Assembly: GCA_025353765.1 (NCBI GenBank)
Contig: JANXOD010000009.1
Location: 1-64,000, forward strand
DNA length: 64,000 bases
DNA from: Sphingobacteriales bacterium
GTDB taxonomy: Bacteria; Bacteroidota; Bacteroidia; Sphingobacteriales; Sphingobacteriaceae
Direction: 5' to 3'
Made by a program: the position numbers and the translations under genes
The notes under the pieces: model-generated
Seen by the model: only the letters and a program-made list of their open reading frames with translations
What the model was told of the DNA's origin: nothing
Database searches by the model: none
Shown: positions 1 to 9,336 of the stretch, one piece after another
How the letters are laid out: the number at the start of each line of letters is the position of its first letter
How positions within the stretch are numbered: the stretch's first letter is position 1

Positions 1-1
1 T

Positions 2-1030
2 GGAGCACCCACAGCCGGAGTAGGAATAGACGGGGACTTTTATATTGATAACGGAACGAATACAATTTATGGACCGAAAGCGGCTGGTGTATGGCCAACC
101 CCAGGTAAGGCCTTGGCCAGTGGTCCGGCCGGAGTAGATGGAGTTAGCATTGACTTTAAAGGATCATTTGCGGATTTAACGGCATATAAGGTTGCTTTTC
201 CCAATCCTTCATTAAACCAAGCATATTATGACTTAGCTCTTAAACAATCGCTTGTATTTGATGGTATAAACTGGAAAGACTTTGCCCATGATGGGACAGG
301 AGGTTCAGGTTCAAGCACATTTGATTTTAGTGCTGTTAGTACCAATCCGAACCTTGGTCCTAGTCCTCAAGTATTTGGTACTAACGCTTCAACATTAGAT
401 CAAGTTTTAAAAAATTTAATTTACCCATCTGTAGCAGCAGTAGCATCATTAAGTGTTTCTGGAAGCTCTCTGTATGAAGTTGGTAATTCTGGCCTTTTCA
501 GTCTTGTTTGGTCGGTAACTTTGCCCACAGGTAGCACGCCTATTAAAGATGTTACTGTTAATACTGTTCCGCAAGGCACAACGCTTAACGGAACATTACC
601 TATTACTCCCAATTTTAGTGTAGCAGGAACCATTCCTTATTCAATGGTTGTCAACACTCAAGATAAAACGACTAATGCAGGTACTTCTATTACCTTTAGA
701 TACAGACGCTATTGGGGTACATCGTCAATAGCCCAACCTACTCAAGCTGAAATTACAGCAGCTTTAAACGGAGGTACTGACCTGGGTGCCGGTAATGTAA
801 ACCCTGGGTTTACCATCTCAATTCCTCCAGGTGCCGCTAATAACGCTTATGTATTCTTCGCTTATGCAAATGATAGCCTTCCATTAACTGAATTTAAAAT
901 AGGAGCAACAGATAATTTAGGAGCATTTACTCCAACAGATGTTACGGTTACAGGTAAAACTTACCATGTATATACTTCTAACAGTAAATTTGGTAATGCT
1001 ACACCGGCAGTAATTTACTCTACAAAATAA
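2..1030 (+). CDS. Collagen-like fibre protein, C-terminal part (5' end outside window)
   Basis: The frame is open from base 2, so the N-terminus lies upstream of the window; the internal TTG at 113 is not a believable start. The visible part begins inside a collagen-like unit (GDFYIDNGTNTIYGPK), followed by an FKGSF...NQAYYD...FDG module and a C-terminal domain of about 220 residues ending in a RRYWG-containing beta-rich region. The gene at 1042 repeats the same order, so the two are tandem paralogs 11 bp apart. Inference: a secreted, surface-exposed fibre or adhesin. The substrate is unknown; a phage-tail-fibre-like fold is an alternative. Confidence 0.8.
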   Translation, partial: GAPTAGVGIDGDFYIDNGTNTIYGPKAAGVWPTPGKALASGPAGVDGVSIDFKGSFADLTAYKVAFPNPSLNQAYYDLALKQSLVFDGINWKDFAHDGTGGSGSSTFDFSAVSTNPNLGPSPQVFGTNASTLDQVLKNLIYPSVAAVASLSVSGSSLYEVGNSGLFSLVWSVTLPTGSTPIKDVTVNTVPQGTTLNGTLPITPNFSVAGTIPYSMVVNTQDKTTNAGTSITFRYRRYWGTSSIAQPTQAEITAALNGGTDLGAGNVNPGFTISIPPGAANNAYVFFAYANDSLPLTEFKIGATDNLGAFTPTDVTVTGKTYHVYTSNSKFGNATPAVIYSTK

Positions 1031-1041
1031 AAATTGAAAGC

Positions 1042-2913
1042 ATGAAAAAATTATATATTTTCTTATCCATTATTGGTTTAATAAGTGTGTTAAACCAAAA
1101 TGTTTTAGCTCAGGTACCTTTTGGAGGTTATATTTCCACTGTTGGTACCGCAGACTATCCAACCCATCTTGATAATCTGGGAAAAGGGGGCTATCGAAGT
1201 GTGTTAGATAAGGCAGAGCGGGATTTAATTACTACCGAACGCCGGAAACCCGGCATGCTGGTATATGTTACATCTTTGGATTTAATGTACATTTTAAAAT
1301 CCGTTACGCCCGATCTTAATAGTAATGCTGAGCCTGCTGATTGGTTTCCATTATCATTTGGCACCAGTACTGGCGGTGGTTCAGTTATTTATAGTGGTAC
1401 AGGTACACCAACGGCTAATCCTCCGGCCAACAGTAAAGACGGAGATTATTACTTTGATAAAAGTGGCTCAACATTTTATGGCCCTAGAACGACTATAGCT
1501 AATGTTGTAGACTGGGGCACAGGAACACCATTATCAGGTGCGGCCGGAACTAATGGTAATACAGTATTAAATGGACAAAAAATACCGGACGATGTTAATG
1601 ATGGTGTAGATGGAGATTTTTATATTGAGACTTCAACTAATACGATTTACGGTCCAAAGCTAGCTGGTGCATGGCCTGCTACAGGAACTGTTTTGAAGGG
1701 TATAAATGGCAATACGGTATTAAATGGGCAAAAAACACCGGACGATGTTAATGATGGTGTAGATGGAGATTTTTATATTGAGACTTCAACTAATACGATT
1801 TACGGTCCAAAGCTAGCTGGTGCATGGTCTAAAGGGACATCTCTTATCGGTCCAGTAGGATTAAATGGTATAAATGGGAATACAGTATTAAATGGAACAG
1901 GAGATCCTAGTGTAAATAATCCTGGTGTAACCGGAGATTTTTACATCGATACTCAGGCCAATACAATTTATGGCCCCAAAGGAGCTACCATATGGCCTCT
2001 TACAGGAACCATTTTGAAAGGAACCAATGGCATTGGTGTTGATTTCAAAGGATCATTTGCTGCTGCTCCGGCAAATCCAACAATTAATCAGGCATATTAC
2101 GATACGGTTAAGGGGCAGTCTTTTATATTTGATGGTACAGCCTGGCAGCTTTTTGCTCAGGATGGCGCTTCAGGTATATTTAATGCTGCTGCAGCAAGTA
2201 CCAGCCCTATTGTTGGTTTAAGTGGTGTAACATTGGGGACTGCAAATTCAACCATAAGCCAAGTGTTGCAAGCTTTAATCTATCCATCTCTTCCGGCAGG
2301 AGCTTCATTAACTATAACTAACAATGGGGTTTCTCCTGTATTAGAAGTAGCTCCTTCGGGCACATTCACACTTAGCTGGGTGGTAACACCATCAGCAACA
2401 CCTAATACACCGATTAATAGTATTACTGTTAATGGTGTTTCACAACCTACTAGTCCACTTAGCGGAACAGTGAACATTAACCCAAATCCAAGTGTAGCCG
2501 GAACTACTAATTATTCCATGTCTGTTACAACAGATAAAACAACAAACGCAAATGCGTCCATTAGTTTTCAATTCAGGCGATTTTGGGCTCGTTGTGCAGG
2601 GCCTACACCTACTGACCTAGAAATTCTTGCCGCTAAAAATGCAAGTGCAGGTGGTGGTACTGACTTAGTTGGCAGCAACATAAATAATAATTTCAAAATT
2701 ACTTATAATGGTACCCCTTCGTATTTCTTCTTTGCTTATCCTACTAATTTTGCACCATTAAGCTCATTTATTATAGGATCTGCAGAAAGTTATCCGGCTT
2801 TTACAAAAGAACTTAACAGGTCCATTACTACTAACGGCGTTCAAAAAAATTATAATGTATACACCTCTCCAAATGCATATACAGCAGATACACCGCTTCT
2901 TTATACGAAATAA
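1042..2913 (+). CDS. Secreted collagen-like repeat fibre protein
   Basis: 623 aa. The signal peptide is about residues 1-23, cleaved after VLA. An N-terminal module follows (PFGGYISTVG ... RRKPGMLVYV, about 24-95) that is shared with the genes at 2920 and 6741. Three collagen-like units of the GDFYIET/NTIYGPK type start near residues 172, 223 and 277, then an FKGSF module near 335 and a C-terminal beta-rich domain from about 400 homologous to the preceding gene. The first two units are identical over 90 bp of DNA, a recent duplication. No recognisable T9SS sorting domain. Co-directional with the flanking fibre genes and 6 bp from the next. Inferred role: extracellular fibre. Confidence 0.85.
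   Translation: MKKLYIFLSIIGLISVLNQNVLAQVPFGGYISTVGTADYPTHLDNLGKGGYRSVLDKAERDLITTERRKPGMLVYVTSLDLMYILKSVTPDLNSNAEPADWFPLSFGTSTGGGSVIYSGTGTPTANPPANSKDGDYYFDKSGSTFYGPRTTIANVVDWGTGTPLSGAAGTNGNTVLNGQKIPDDVNDGVDGDFYIETSTNTIYGPKLAGAWPATGTVLKGINGNTVLNGQKTPDDVNDGVDGDFYIETSTNTIYGPKLAGAWSKGTSLIGPVGLNGINGNTVLNGTGDPSVNNPGVTGDFYIDTQANTIYGPKGATIWPLTGTILKGTNGIGVDFKGSFAAAPANPTINQAYYDTVKGQSFIFDGTAWQLFAQDGASGIFNAAAASTSPIVGLSGVTLGTANSTISQVLQALIYPSLPAGASLTITNNGVSPVLEVAPSGTFTLSWVVTPSATPNTPINSITVNGVSQPTSPLSGTVNINPNPSVAGTTNYSMSVTTDKTTNANASISFQFRRFWARCAGPTPTDLEILAAKNASAGGGTDLVGSNINNNFKITYNGTPSYFFFAYPTNFAPLSSFIIGSAESYPAFTKELNRSITTNGVQKNYNVYTSPNAYTADTPLLYTK
1585..1827 (+). repeat. Direct repeat inside collagen-like gene (period 153 bp)
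   Basis: Bases 1585-1674 and 1738-1827 are identical over 90 bp, within a 153-bp (51-codon) unit. The similarity is weaker on either side, and a third diverged unit follows at about 1873. The period keeps the reading frame. Confidence 0.9.
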
Positions 2914-2919
2914 ATAAGT

Positions 2920-5900
2920 ATGAATAAATTTTTATTGTTATTATTTATAAGTTCAATGAGTTTGTTAAATAAAGATGCTTTAGCTCAAATACCTTTTGGA
3001 GGATATCTTTCCACCATTGGCCCTCTTGATGTGTATCCAACGCATCTGGAGAATTTAGGTCTTGGCGGCTATAGAAGTGTAACGGATATTAATGGGCGAA
3101 ATGTTATCACAAAAGAGAGGCGAAAAGAAGGTATGCTGGTATATGTAAGCGGAGATCAGAGTTTTTACCAGTTACTGGGTACTACTCCTGCTACGCTTAG
3201 TGATAATACCAAATGGGTTAAGGTAAATATAGGCGCCGGTTCTTCATGGAGTTTAAGTGGAAATTTTGCCACTGCTACAGATTTTTTCGGAACTACCAAT
3301 AATGTACCTGTTATATTTAAAGCTAATAATAAAGAAGGTTTAAGAATTTCTCCTAATGCTAATGGTATAAATGATATTGGTATCAATACAGGTTCTCCAA
3401 GATCCTCATTTGATATTAATACCTCAGATGCTATGATTGTGCCTTTGGGTACAACGGCCCAGCAACCTGCAACTACTGTTACAGGTATGCTACGTTTTAA
3501 TGCCGATAATGATAAATTGGAATATGCTGATAATAGCAAAAGCTGGCAAAATATTTCTAATAGTAATACTGCCTGGTCATTAAGCGGAAATACGATAGGC
3601 TCCACCGGTACAAATACTTTAGGAACTCAAGATGATTTCCCTGTTATATTTAATACGCATGGGGTAGAGGCCTTTAGAATTACATCTAATGCTGATGGGA
3701 TTACCCAGGGTAATTTAAATTTAAAAGCTCCTTTACAGATCAACGATCAACAGATACTTTCAGACGGTGGTGATCCTACGCTCAATAATATACTAATAGG
3801 TAATACTCAAGCTGCTTCTTTGGGAAGTAATAATATATTTATAGGCCAGAATGCGGGCGCTGATGCTATTGGTTATGGTATTTTCATTGGCCAAAACTCA
3901 GGGAAGGGCGCTGTCTATGGCTATAATAATACCTTGGTAGGAAATGATACAGGTTCATCAGGTATGAGTGGAACGAACAATAGTTTTTTTGGGACTCAAG
4001 CTGGAACAGTTGTAACTCAGGGAGAGTCTAATAGTTTTTTTGGAACCAATGCCGGATTGCAGACTACAACGGGCTCCGAGAATATTTTTATTGGCAATGG
4101 GGCCGGTTTTGCTAATATAGATGGAAGTGATAATATTGGTATTGGGGGTGGTCCAATTGCACCGGGTCTGACAAACTCGATCGCTATAGGGGTTGGCACT
4201 CAGGTTTCTCAAAGTAACTCCATGAACCTCAGTCTTAAAGTTAATGGTCTTAGGGTAGGTATTAATAATCCTGCACCAAAAGCTTCATTAGATCTGAGTG
4301 CTAATACGGATGCTGTAATTCTGCCCAAGGGTGATACTGCTAACGAAAGGCCCGGATCTATTGGTACCATTAGTGCAGTTACAGGTATGTTACGCTATAA
4401 TAATAGTACTAACGTATTAGAATATTATGACAATACTGGATGGAAAGACGTTCTGGGTTCTGGCAGCACCTGGAGCTTAAGTGGAAACCTGGGTGCGCCT
4501 GGAATTTTTCTGGGAACAACAAATGACCAGAATGTTATATTTAAAACAGACGGTGTAACAAGTATGCAACTTCTCTCTAACGGTAATGCAAAAGCAGGTA
4601 ACCTGGAGTTGAGTGCCACTTTACGATTGAATGGTCACTCTATGCTTTCAGATGGTGGTGGTGGCTCTGCACTTAATAACATATTAGTAGGTAATATCAA
4701 TGGTCCTGACTTAACCGGCACTAATAATATATACATTGGTGCTAATGCCGGTGCTGCTGCTACAGCGAGTTCTTCTAATATATTCATTGGCTCAAACTCA
4801 GGAACGAATGCACTTGCTACTAATAATAGAAATGTATTTGTTGGCGATTTTACAGGTCCTAACATAGCTGGAGCAAATAATAGCTTTTTTGGAAGTGGAG
4901 CAGGGCAGGTTGCAGGTGCAACCACGTTGAATAGCTTTTTCGGCCTCTCCGCAGGAGGAGCTACTACTACAGGGGGTAGCAATGCTTTTGTGGGTGCCAG
5001 TTCCGGTGCATATAATAAGACTGGGAGTAATAATACGGCTATTGGAACATCTGCTGGTCCGGCGGCGGGGTCATCGGGTCTATCAAATACTGTTGCTATA
5101 GGCTCCAATGCTTTTGTTGCCAAAAGCAATGCCATGGTATTAGGAGGACTTGGCCAATATGCAGTTCAGGTAGGTATTAATACCACCTCTCCAAGAGCTT
5201 CATTAGATATTGCTACTACAGATGCGATTATTGTGCCTGTGGGTACAACGATCCAACAGCCTGCAACCACTATAACCGGTATGCTACGTTTTAATACCAT
5301 TAATGATAAATTGGAATATGCTGATAAGAGCAATAACTGGCAAAATATTTCTAATAGCAATTCTGCCTGGTCATTAAACGGGAATACTGCCATAGCTACA
5401 GACTTTTTTGGAACCAGCAATAATCAACCTGTTATATTTAAGACTTTTGGTATAGAAGCTTTTAGAGTTACAACACCCATTGGTGCTACACCCGGTAATA
5501 TTGATGTTAAATCTGCTCTGCAGATGAATAGCCAAGCAATGCTCTGGGATGGAAATGCACCTAATAGGAATAATATATTCTTAGGCAATACAAAACCTGT
5601 TAACCTTAGCGGGCAGTATAATATATTTATGGGTCAGAATGCAGGTCTGGCTTCAATAAATGTTTTTGATAATTTGTTTATAGGCCGGGATGCAGGGTTA
5701 CTTAATACAGTGGGCAGTAACAATGTTTTAATTGGAGGGCAGACAGGAAATAAAGTCAACAGTACAGGTAATACTTTCGTTGGGGCTCAGATTGGGGCAT
5801 CTAATACTGGAGTAACGGCAGCCGGACTGGGAGGCAATAGTTTTTTTGGGTCTTTTGCCGGACTTCGTTTTACTGACGGAGCATATAATAACTTTTTCGG

Positions 5901-6603
5901 AAATTTTGCAGGAGATAAGACTACAACGGGCAGCAATAATAACTTTTTTGGTACCCTTGCCGGTCATGGAAATGTTGATGGAAGTTATAATATTGGTATT
6001 GGCGACAATGCAGGGCCTGGTTTAACAAGTTTGATAAATACGATTGCCATAGGACATAATGCATATGCAATGAAAGATAATTCACTAATCCTAGGAGGAA
6101 CTGCTTATCCGGTTAGTGTAGGTATTAATACTCAATCTCCAAGAGCTTCATTAGATATCGCTACTACAGATGCGATGATTATACCTGCAGGTAATGATAC
6201 AAATGATAAGTCAGCCATCGCCCAGGTTGTGCCTGGTATGGTACGTTTTAATACAACTAATAATGTGTTAGAATACCATGATAACAGTTCCTGGCAAAAT
6301 GTAGTTTCAGGTAACGCAACTATAATAAAATTCCAATCTACCGGACAAGGTGTTGTTCCTCTTGCTGCAAATACAGATGTAGACTATGATATTGTTTTTC
6401 CCGGAGGGAATGTTTTTAATGCAGCTACAGCTACAGCTATAGCAAGTCCTACAGTGCTATTAAATGCTGGTGTTGTAATTAGTTTTGTAATGGTTAGTGC
6501 TAAAGACACGGTTACCATTAGATTAAGAAATACTTCCTCATCAGCTCTTAATAACTATTTTGTAGGCTCAAAATTAAATTGGAATATTACTGTAACTCAA
6601 TAA
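2920..6603 (+). CDS. Large secreted fibre protein with YadA-head-like repeats
   Basis: 1227 aa. The signal peptide is about 1-22 (ends DALA), then the shared N-terminal module (PFGGYLSTIG ... RRKEGMLVYV). The rest is built from large units of roughly 260-300 residues: WSLSGN plus an FFGT/VIFKT segment, a run of short repeats of the type NNIFIGQNAG / NSFFGTNAG / TTGSNN, then VGINTxSPRASLDI and GMLRFNxxNDKLEY. Three head-repeat blocks are visible, near residues 290-420, 580-720 and 880-1040. The short repeats resemble left-handed beta-roll heads of trimeric adhesins and phage fibre shafts. The last 95 residues match the end of the gene at 6741. No sorting domain recognised. Inferred role: trimeric surface fibre. 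Confidence 0.83.
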   Translation: MNKFLLLLFISSMSLLNKDALAQIPFGGYLSTIGPLDVYPTHLENLGLGGYRSVTDINGRNVITKERRKEGMLVYVSGDQSFYQLLGTTPATLSDNTKWVKVNIGAGSSWSLSGNFATATDFFGTTNNVPVIFKANNKEGLRISPNANGINDIGINTGSPRSSFDINTSDAMIVPLGTTAQQPATTVTGMLRFNADNDKLEYADNSKSWQNISNSNTAWSLSGNTIGSTGTNTLGTQDDFPVIFNTHGVEAFRITSNADGITQGNLNLKAPLQINDQQILSDGGDPTLNNILIGNTQAASLGSNNIFIGQNAGADAIGYGIFIGQNSGKGAVYGYNNTLVGNDTGSSGMSGTNNSFFGTQAGTVVTQGESNSFFGTNAGLQTTTGSENIFIGNGAGFANIDGSDNIGIGGGPIAPGLTNSIAIGVGTQVSQSNSMNLSLKVNGLRVGINNPAPKASLDLSANTDAVILPKGDTANERPGSIGTISAVTGMLRYNNSTNVLEYYDNTGWKDVLGSGSTWSLSGNLGAPGIFLGTTNDQNVIFKTDGVTSMQLLSNGNAKAGNLELSATLRLNGHSMLSDGGGGSALNNILVGNINGPDLTGTNNIYIGANAGAAATASSSNIFIGSNSGTNALATNNRNVFVGDFTGPNIAGANNSFFGSGAGQVAGATTLNSFFGLSAGGATTTGGSNAFVGASSGAYNKTGSNNTAIGTSAGPAAGSSGLSNTVAIGSNAFVAKSNAMVLGGLGQYAVQVGINTTSPRASLDIATTDAIIVPVGTTIQQPATTITGMLRFNTINDKLEYADKSNNWQNISNSNSAWSLNGNTAIATDFFGTSNNQPVIFKTFGIEAFRVTTPIGATPGNIDVKSALQMNSQAMLWDGNAPNRNNIFLGNTKPVNLSGQYNIFMGQNAGLASINVFDNLFIGRDAGLLNTVGSNNVLIGGQTGNKVNSTGNTFVGAQIGASNTGVTAAGLGGNSFFGSFAGLRFTDGAYNNFFGNFAGDKTTTGSNNNFFGTLAGHGNVDGSYNIGIGDNAGPGLTSLINTIAIGHNAYAMKDNSLILGGTAYPVSVGINTQSPRASLDIATTDAMIIPAGNDTNDKSAIAQVVPGMVRFNTTNNVLEYHDNSSWQNVVSGNATIIKFQSTGQGVVPLAANTDVDYDIVFPGGNVFNAATATAIASPTVLLNAGVVISFVMVSAKDTVTIRLRNTSSSALNNYFVGSKLNWNITVTQ

Positions 6604-6740
6604 AATAATTTATGGAAATAAATAAAACTCATCTTAGTAATATAGCTTTTAACCTTGGTTTTAGCCAATATAAATAATACATTGTTAGTGCATTTACCAT
6701 TTAATAAAAATAAATTATTATAAAATAAAAATTGACAAGC

Positions 6741-9326
6741 ATGAAAAAATTATCCATTTTCTTATTCATAATTGGTTTAATGAGTTTATTAAATCAAAAT
6801 GCTTTAGCTCAAATACCATTTGGTTCATATCTTTCAACCATTGGCCCTGCTGATGTGTATCCAACCCATTTGGACAATTTGGGCTTAGGTGGTTATAGAT
6901 CTGTAGCTACCGGTGCCGGTGGAGAAAGAGATGCTATTACTACAGAACGCAGGAAGCAGGGAATGCTGGTATATGTTGTAGCAGATGACAAAACTTATAT
7001 GCTAAAATCAGCAATACCTGATATCACTAAAAATGTTGATGGTGTTGATTGGGTTTTAGCCGGTGGCGGCAGTGGTACTGCATGGAGTTTAGGCGGAAAT
7101 ACTATAGGTGCCGGTACAAATACTTTTGGAACTATAGATGATTCCCCTGTTATATTTAACACTTTCGGTGTAGAAGCTTTTAGGGTTACATCTAATTCTA
7201 ATGGCACTACGCCCGGTAATGTCAATCTTAAGGCCGGTTTGCTAATGAATGATAAGCCTATACTTTCGGATAATCTTACTAACTTATTAATCGGTAATAC
7301 ATCACCTACTAATATCACTGGAGGGAATAATGTAATGATAGGTGATGATGCAGGGAAATCTAATATGAATGGAGCAAATAATTTCTTTATAGGTACTTCT
7401 GCAGGTTCGAATAATACAAGTGGGAATAATAATACTTTTTTTGGAATATTATCAGGAGGGCAGAATATAGATGGAAATAATAATATAGGCATTGGTTATA
7501 GTGCGGGGCCCGTTTATCCAGATTTAAATAATACCATTGCCATAGGATATGGTGCTACAGCTGACCAAGATAATGCGATGATATTAGGTGGGACCGGCTC
7601 ATTCGCAGTTCAGGTAGGTATCAATACCTCCGCTCCAAGAGCTTCATTAGATATTGCGACTACAGATGCTGTAATTGTACCTGTAGGTACAACTTTTGAA
7701 AGACCATCAGCAACAACCGGATCATTACGTTTTAACAGAGATAATGATAAATTAGAATATGCTGACAAGAGCAATACCTGGCAAAATATATCTAATAACA
7801 ATTCTGCCTGGTCATTACTTGGTAATGTAGGGACTAATTCTACAAAGAATTTTTTAGGGACTACAGATAACCAAGCTCTTGTATTCAAGTCTAATAATAT
7901 AGAAGGTTTAAGAATATCCCCCAATGGTACAAGTAATAATATAGGTATCAATACATCTAGTCCCCGATCTTCATTTGATATTAATACCAAAGATGCTATA
8001 ATTGTACCTGTTGGTAATAATACAACAGATAAACCTTCACCGTTAGTCTCTGTACGGGGTATGTTACGTTATAACACTCAAGGAGATAAGCTGGAATATT
8101 ATAATAACAGTTCTTGGTTAGATATTCTTGCTGGCGGTACTCCTTGGGCACTAAGTGGAAATACAGGTACTAATTCTGCTACAGATTTCTTTGGAACTAT
8201 AGATAATCAGGATATTGTATTTAAAACTTATGGATTGGAAGCTTTTAGAGTTACATCTAATGGAAGTATTCTTCCTGGTAATGTAGATCTTAAGGCTACC
8301 CTGAAAATGAATGGGCAACCAATGCTTTCTGATGTGGGATCACCTTTAAAGAATAATATACTCGTAGGAAATACACAGCCAGCTAATTTAAAGGGAACTA
8401 ATAATATATACATAGGGCAGGATGCGGGTGCAACTACAACAACTTCTAAAGATAATATATTTATCGGCCACAATTCAGGAATTAATGCTACCAGCACTAG
8501 TTTATCAAATACATTTGTTGGTGATAATACAGGGAAAGCCACATCCTCTGCTGGTAATAGTTATTTTGGAAGCTCTGCAGGATCAGCTTCAACCTCAGCT
8601 GGTTTCAATAGCTTTTTTGGCTTGGCATCAGGATCAGGAACTACAATAGGTGGGGGTAATACTTTCTTTGGTGTTGCATCTGGTCAAGTTAATGTGACTG
8701 GAAATTATAATACTGCTATTGGTTATAATGCAGGGCCAGGACCAGGTACAAACTTTTCCAATACTACTGCAATAGGAGATGGTGCTCTAGTGAGTCAGGA
8801 TAATTCGATGGTATTAGGAAAAAAAGGGTCAAGTGGTAGTTTACCTGCAGTTAAGGTAGGTATTAATACTGCTACTCCAAGAGCTGTATTAGATATTGAT
8901 ACTAAAGACGCCATAATTTTACCTAAGGGTACAAGTGGTGATAGGAATACCTTTACTCCTTATACAGGAATGATACGCTTTAATACTACTCTTAATAGGT
9001 TAGAATATGTTGATGCCACAGATTGGTACCCAATTCCGGTTGTAGTAAATGGGAGCGTTGCCGCAACTACTAAGTCTCTTACTGCTGCGGGTACAGGCGC
9101 TAGTAGCTATCAGGATTATGTAGTAGATATGACACCTGCACCAGCTACAGGTGTAGCCACTGCTAATCCTGATGTTGATTTAAACCCGGGTATAGTTATT
9201 AGTTTTGTGAGGGTAACAACATTTTTTGGTGTAACTATTGTTAAGATCAGAGTGCAAAATGTAACACCTGGACCTGTAGCTATAGCTCCAGCTAATTTCA
9301 ACTGGAATGTTACAATAACTCAATAA
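6741..9326 (+). CDS. Secreted fibre protein with YadA-head-like repeats (paralog)
   Basis: 861 aa from ATG 6741; a TTG nine bases upstream is not needed. Signal peptide about 1-23 (ends NALA), the shared N-terminal module, then two large units carrying NNIYIGQDAG / NSFFGLASG-type head repeats and VGINTxxPRASLDI linkers. The final 90 residues (NPGIVISFV ... FNWNVTITQ) match the end of the gene at 2920. The leader just before the ATG is nearly identical to the one before 1042, so the duplication covered the upstream region as well. Preceded by a 137-bp gap. Inferred to be a shorter version of the same extracellular fibre. Confidence 0.83.
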   Translation: MKKLSIFLFIIGLMSLLNQNALAQIPFGSYLSTIGPADVYPTHLDNLGLGGYRSVATGAGGERDAITTERRKQGMLVYVVADDKTYMLKSAIPDITKNVDGVDWVLAGGGSGTAWSLGGNTIGAGTNTFGTIDDSPVIFNTFGVEAFRVTSNSNGTTPGNVNLKAGLLMNDKPILSDNLTNLLIGNTSPTNITGGNNVMIGDDAGKSNMNGANNFFIGTSAGSNNTSGNNNTFFGILSGGQNIDGNNNIGIGYSAGPVYPDLNNTIAIGYGATADQDNAMILGGTGSFAVQVGINTSAPRASLDIATTDAVIVPVGTTFERPSATTGSLRFNRDNDKLEYADKSNTWQNISNNNSAWSLLGNVGTNSTKNFLGTTDNQALVFKSNNIEGLRISPNGTSNNIGINTSSPRSSFDINTKDAIIVPVGNNTTDKPSPLVSVRGMLRYNTQGDKLEYYNNSSWLDILAGGTPWALSGNTGTNSATDFFGTIDNQDIVFKTYGLEAFRVTSNGSILPGNVDLKATLKMNGQPMLSDVGSPLKNNILVGNTQPANLKGTNNIYIGQDAGATTTTSKDNIFIGHNSGINATSTSLSNTFVGDNTGKATSSAGNSYFGSSAGSASTSAGFNSFFGLASGSGTTIGGGNTFFGVASGQVNVTGNYNTAIGYNAGPGPGTNFSNTTAIGDGALVSQDNSMVLGKKGSSGSLPAVKVGINTATPRAVLDIDTKDAIILPKGTSGDRNTFTPYTGMIRFNTTLNRLEYVDATDWYPIPVVVNGSVAATTKSLTAAGTGASSYQDYVVDMTPAPATGVATANPDVDLNPGIVISFVRVTTFFGVTIVKIRVQNVTPGPVAIAPANFNWNVTITQ

Positions 9327-9336
9327 ATTAACTTTT

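Noticed and set aside
4635-5135. Long minus-strand frame opposite the large fibre gene.
   Set aside because: The repetitive plus-strand coding sequence leaves the antisense frame open; no domain or start signal.
2-9326. Prophage tail-fibre region.
   Set aside because: The repeats resemble phage fibres, but each complete gene has a signal peptide, no phage structural or lysis gene is present, and T9SS genes follow.
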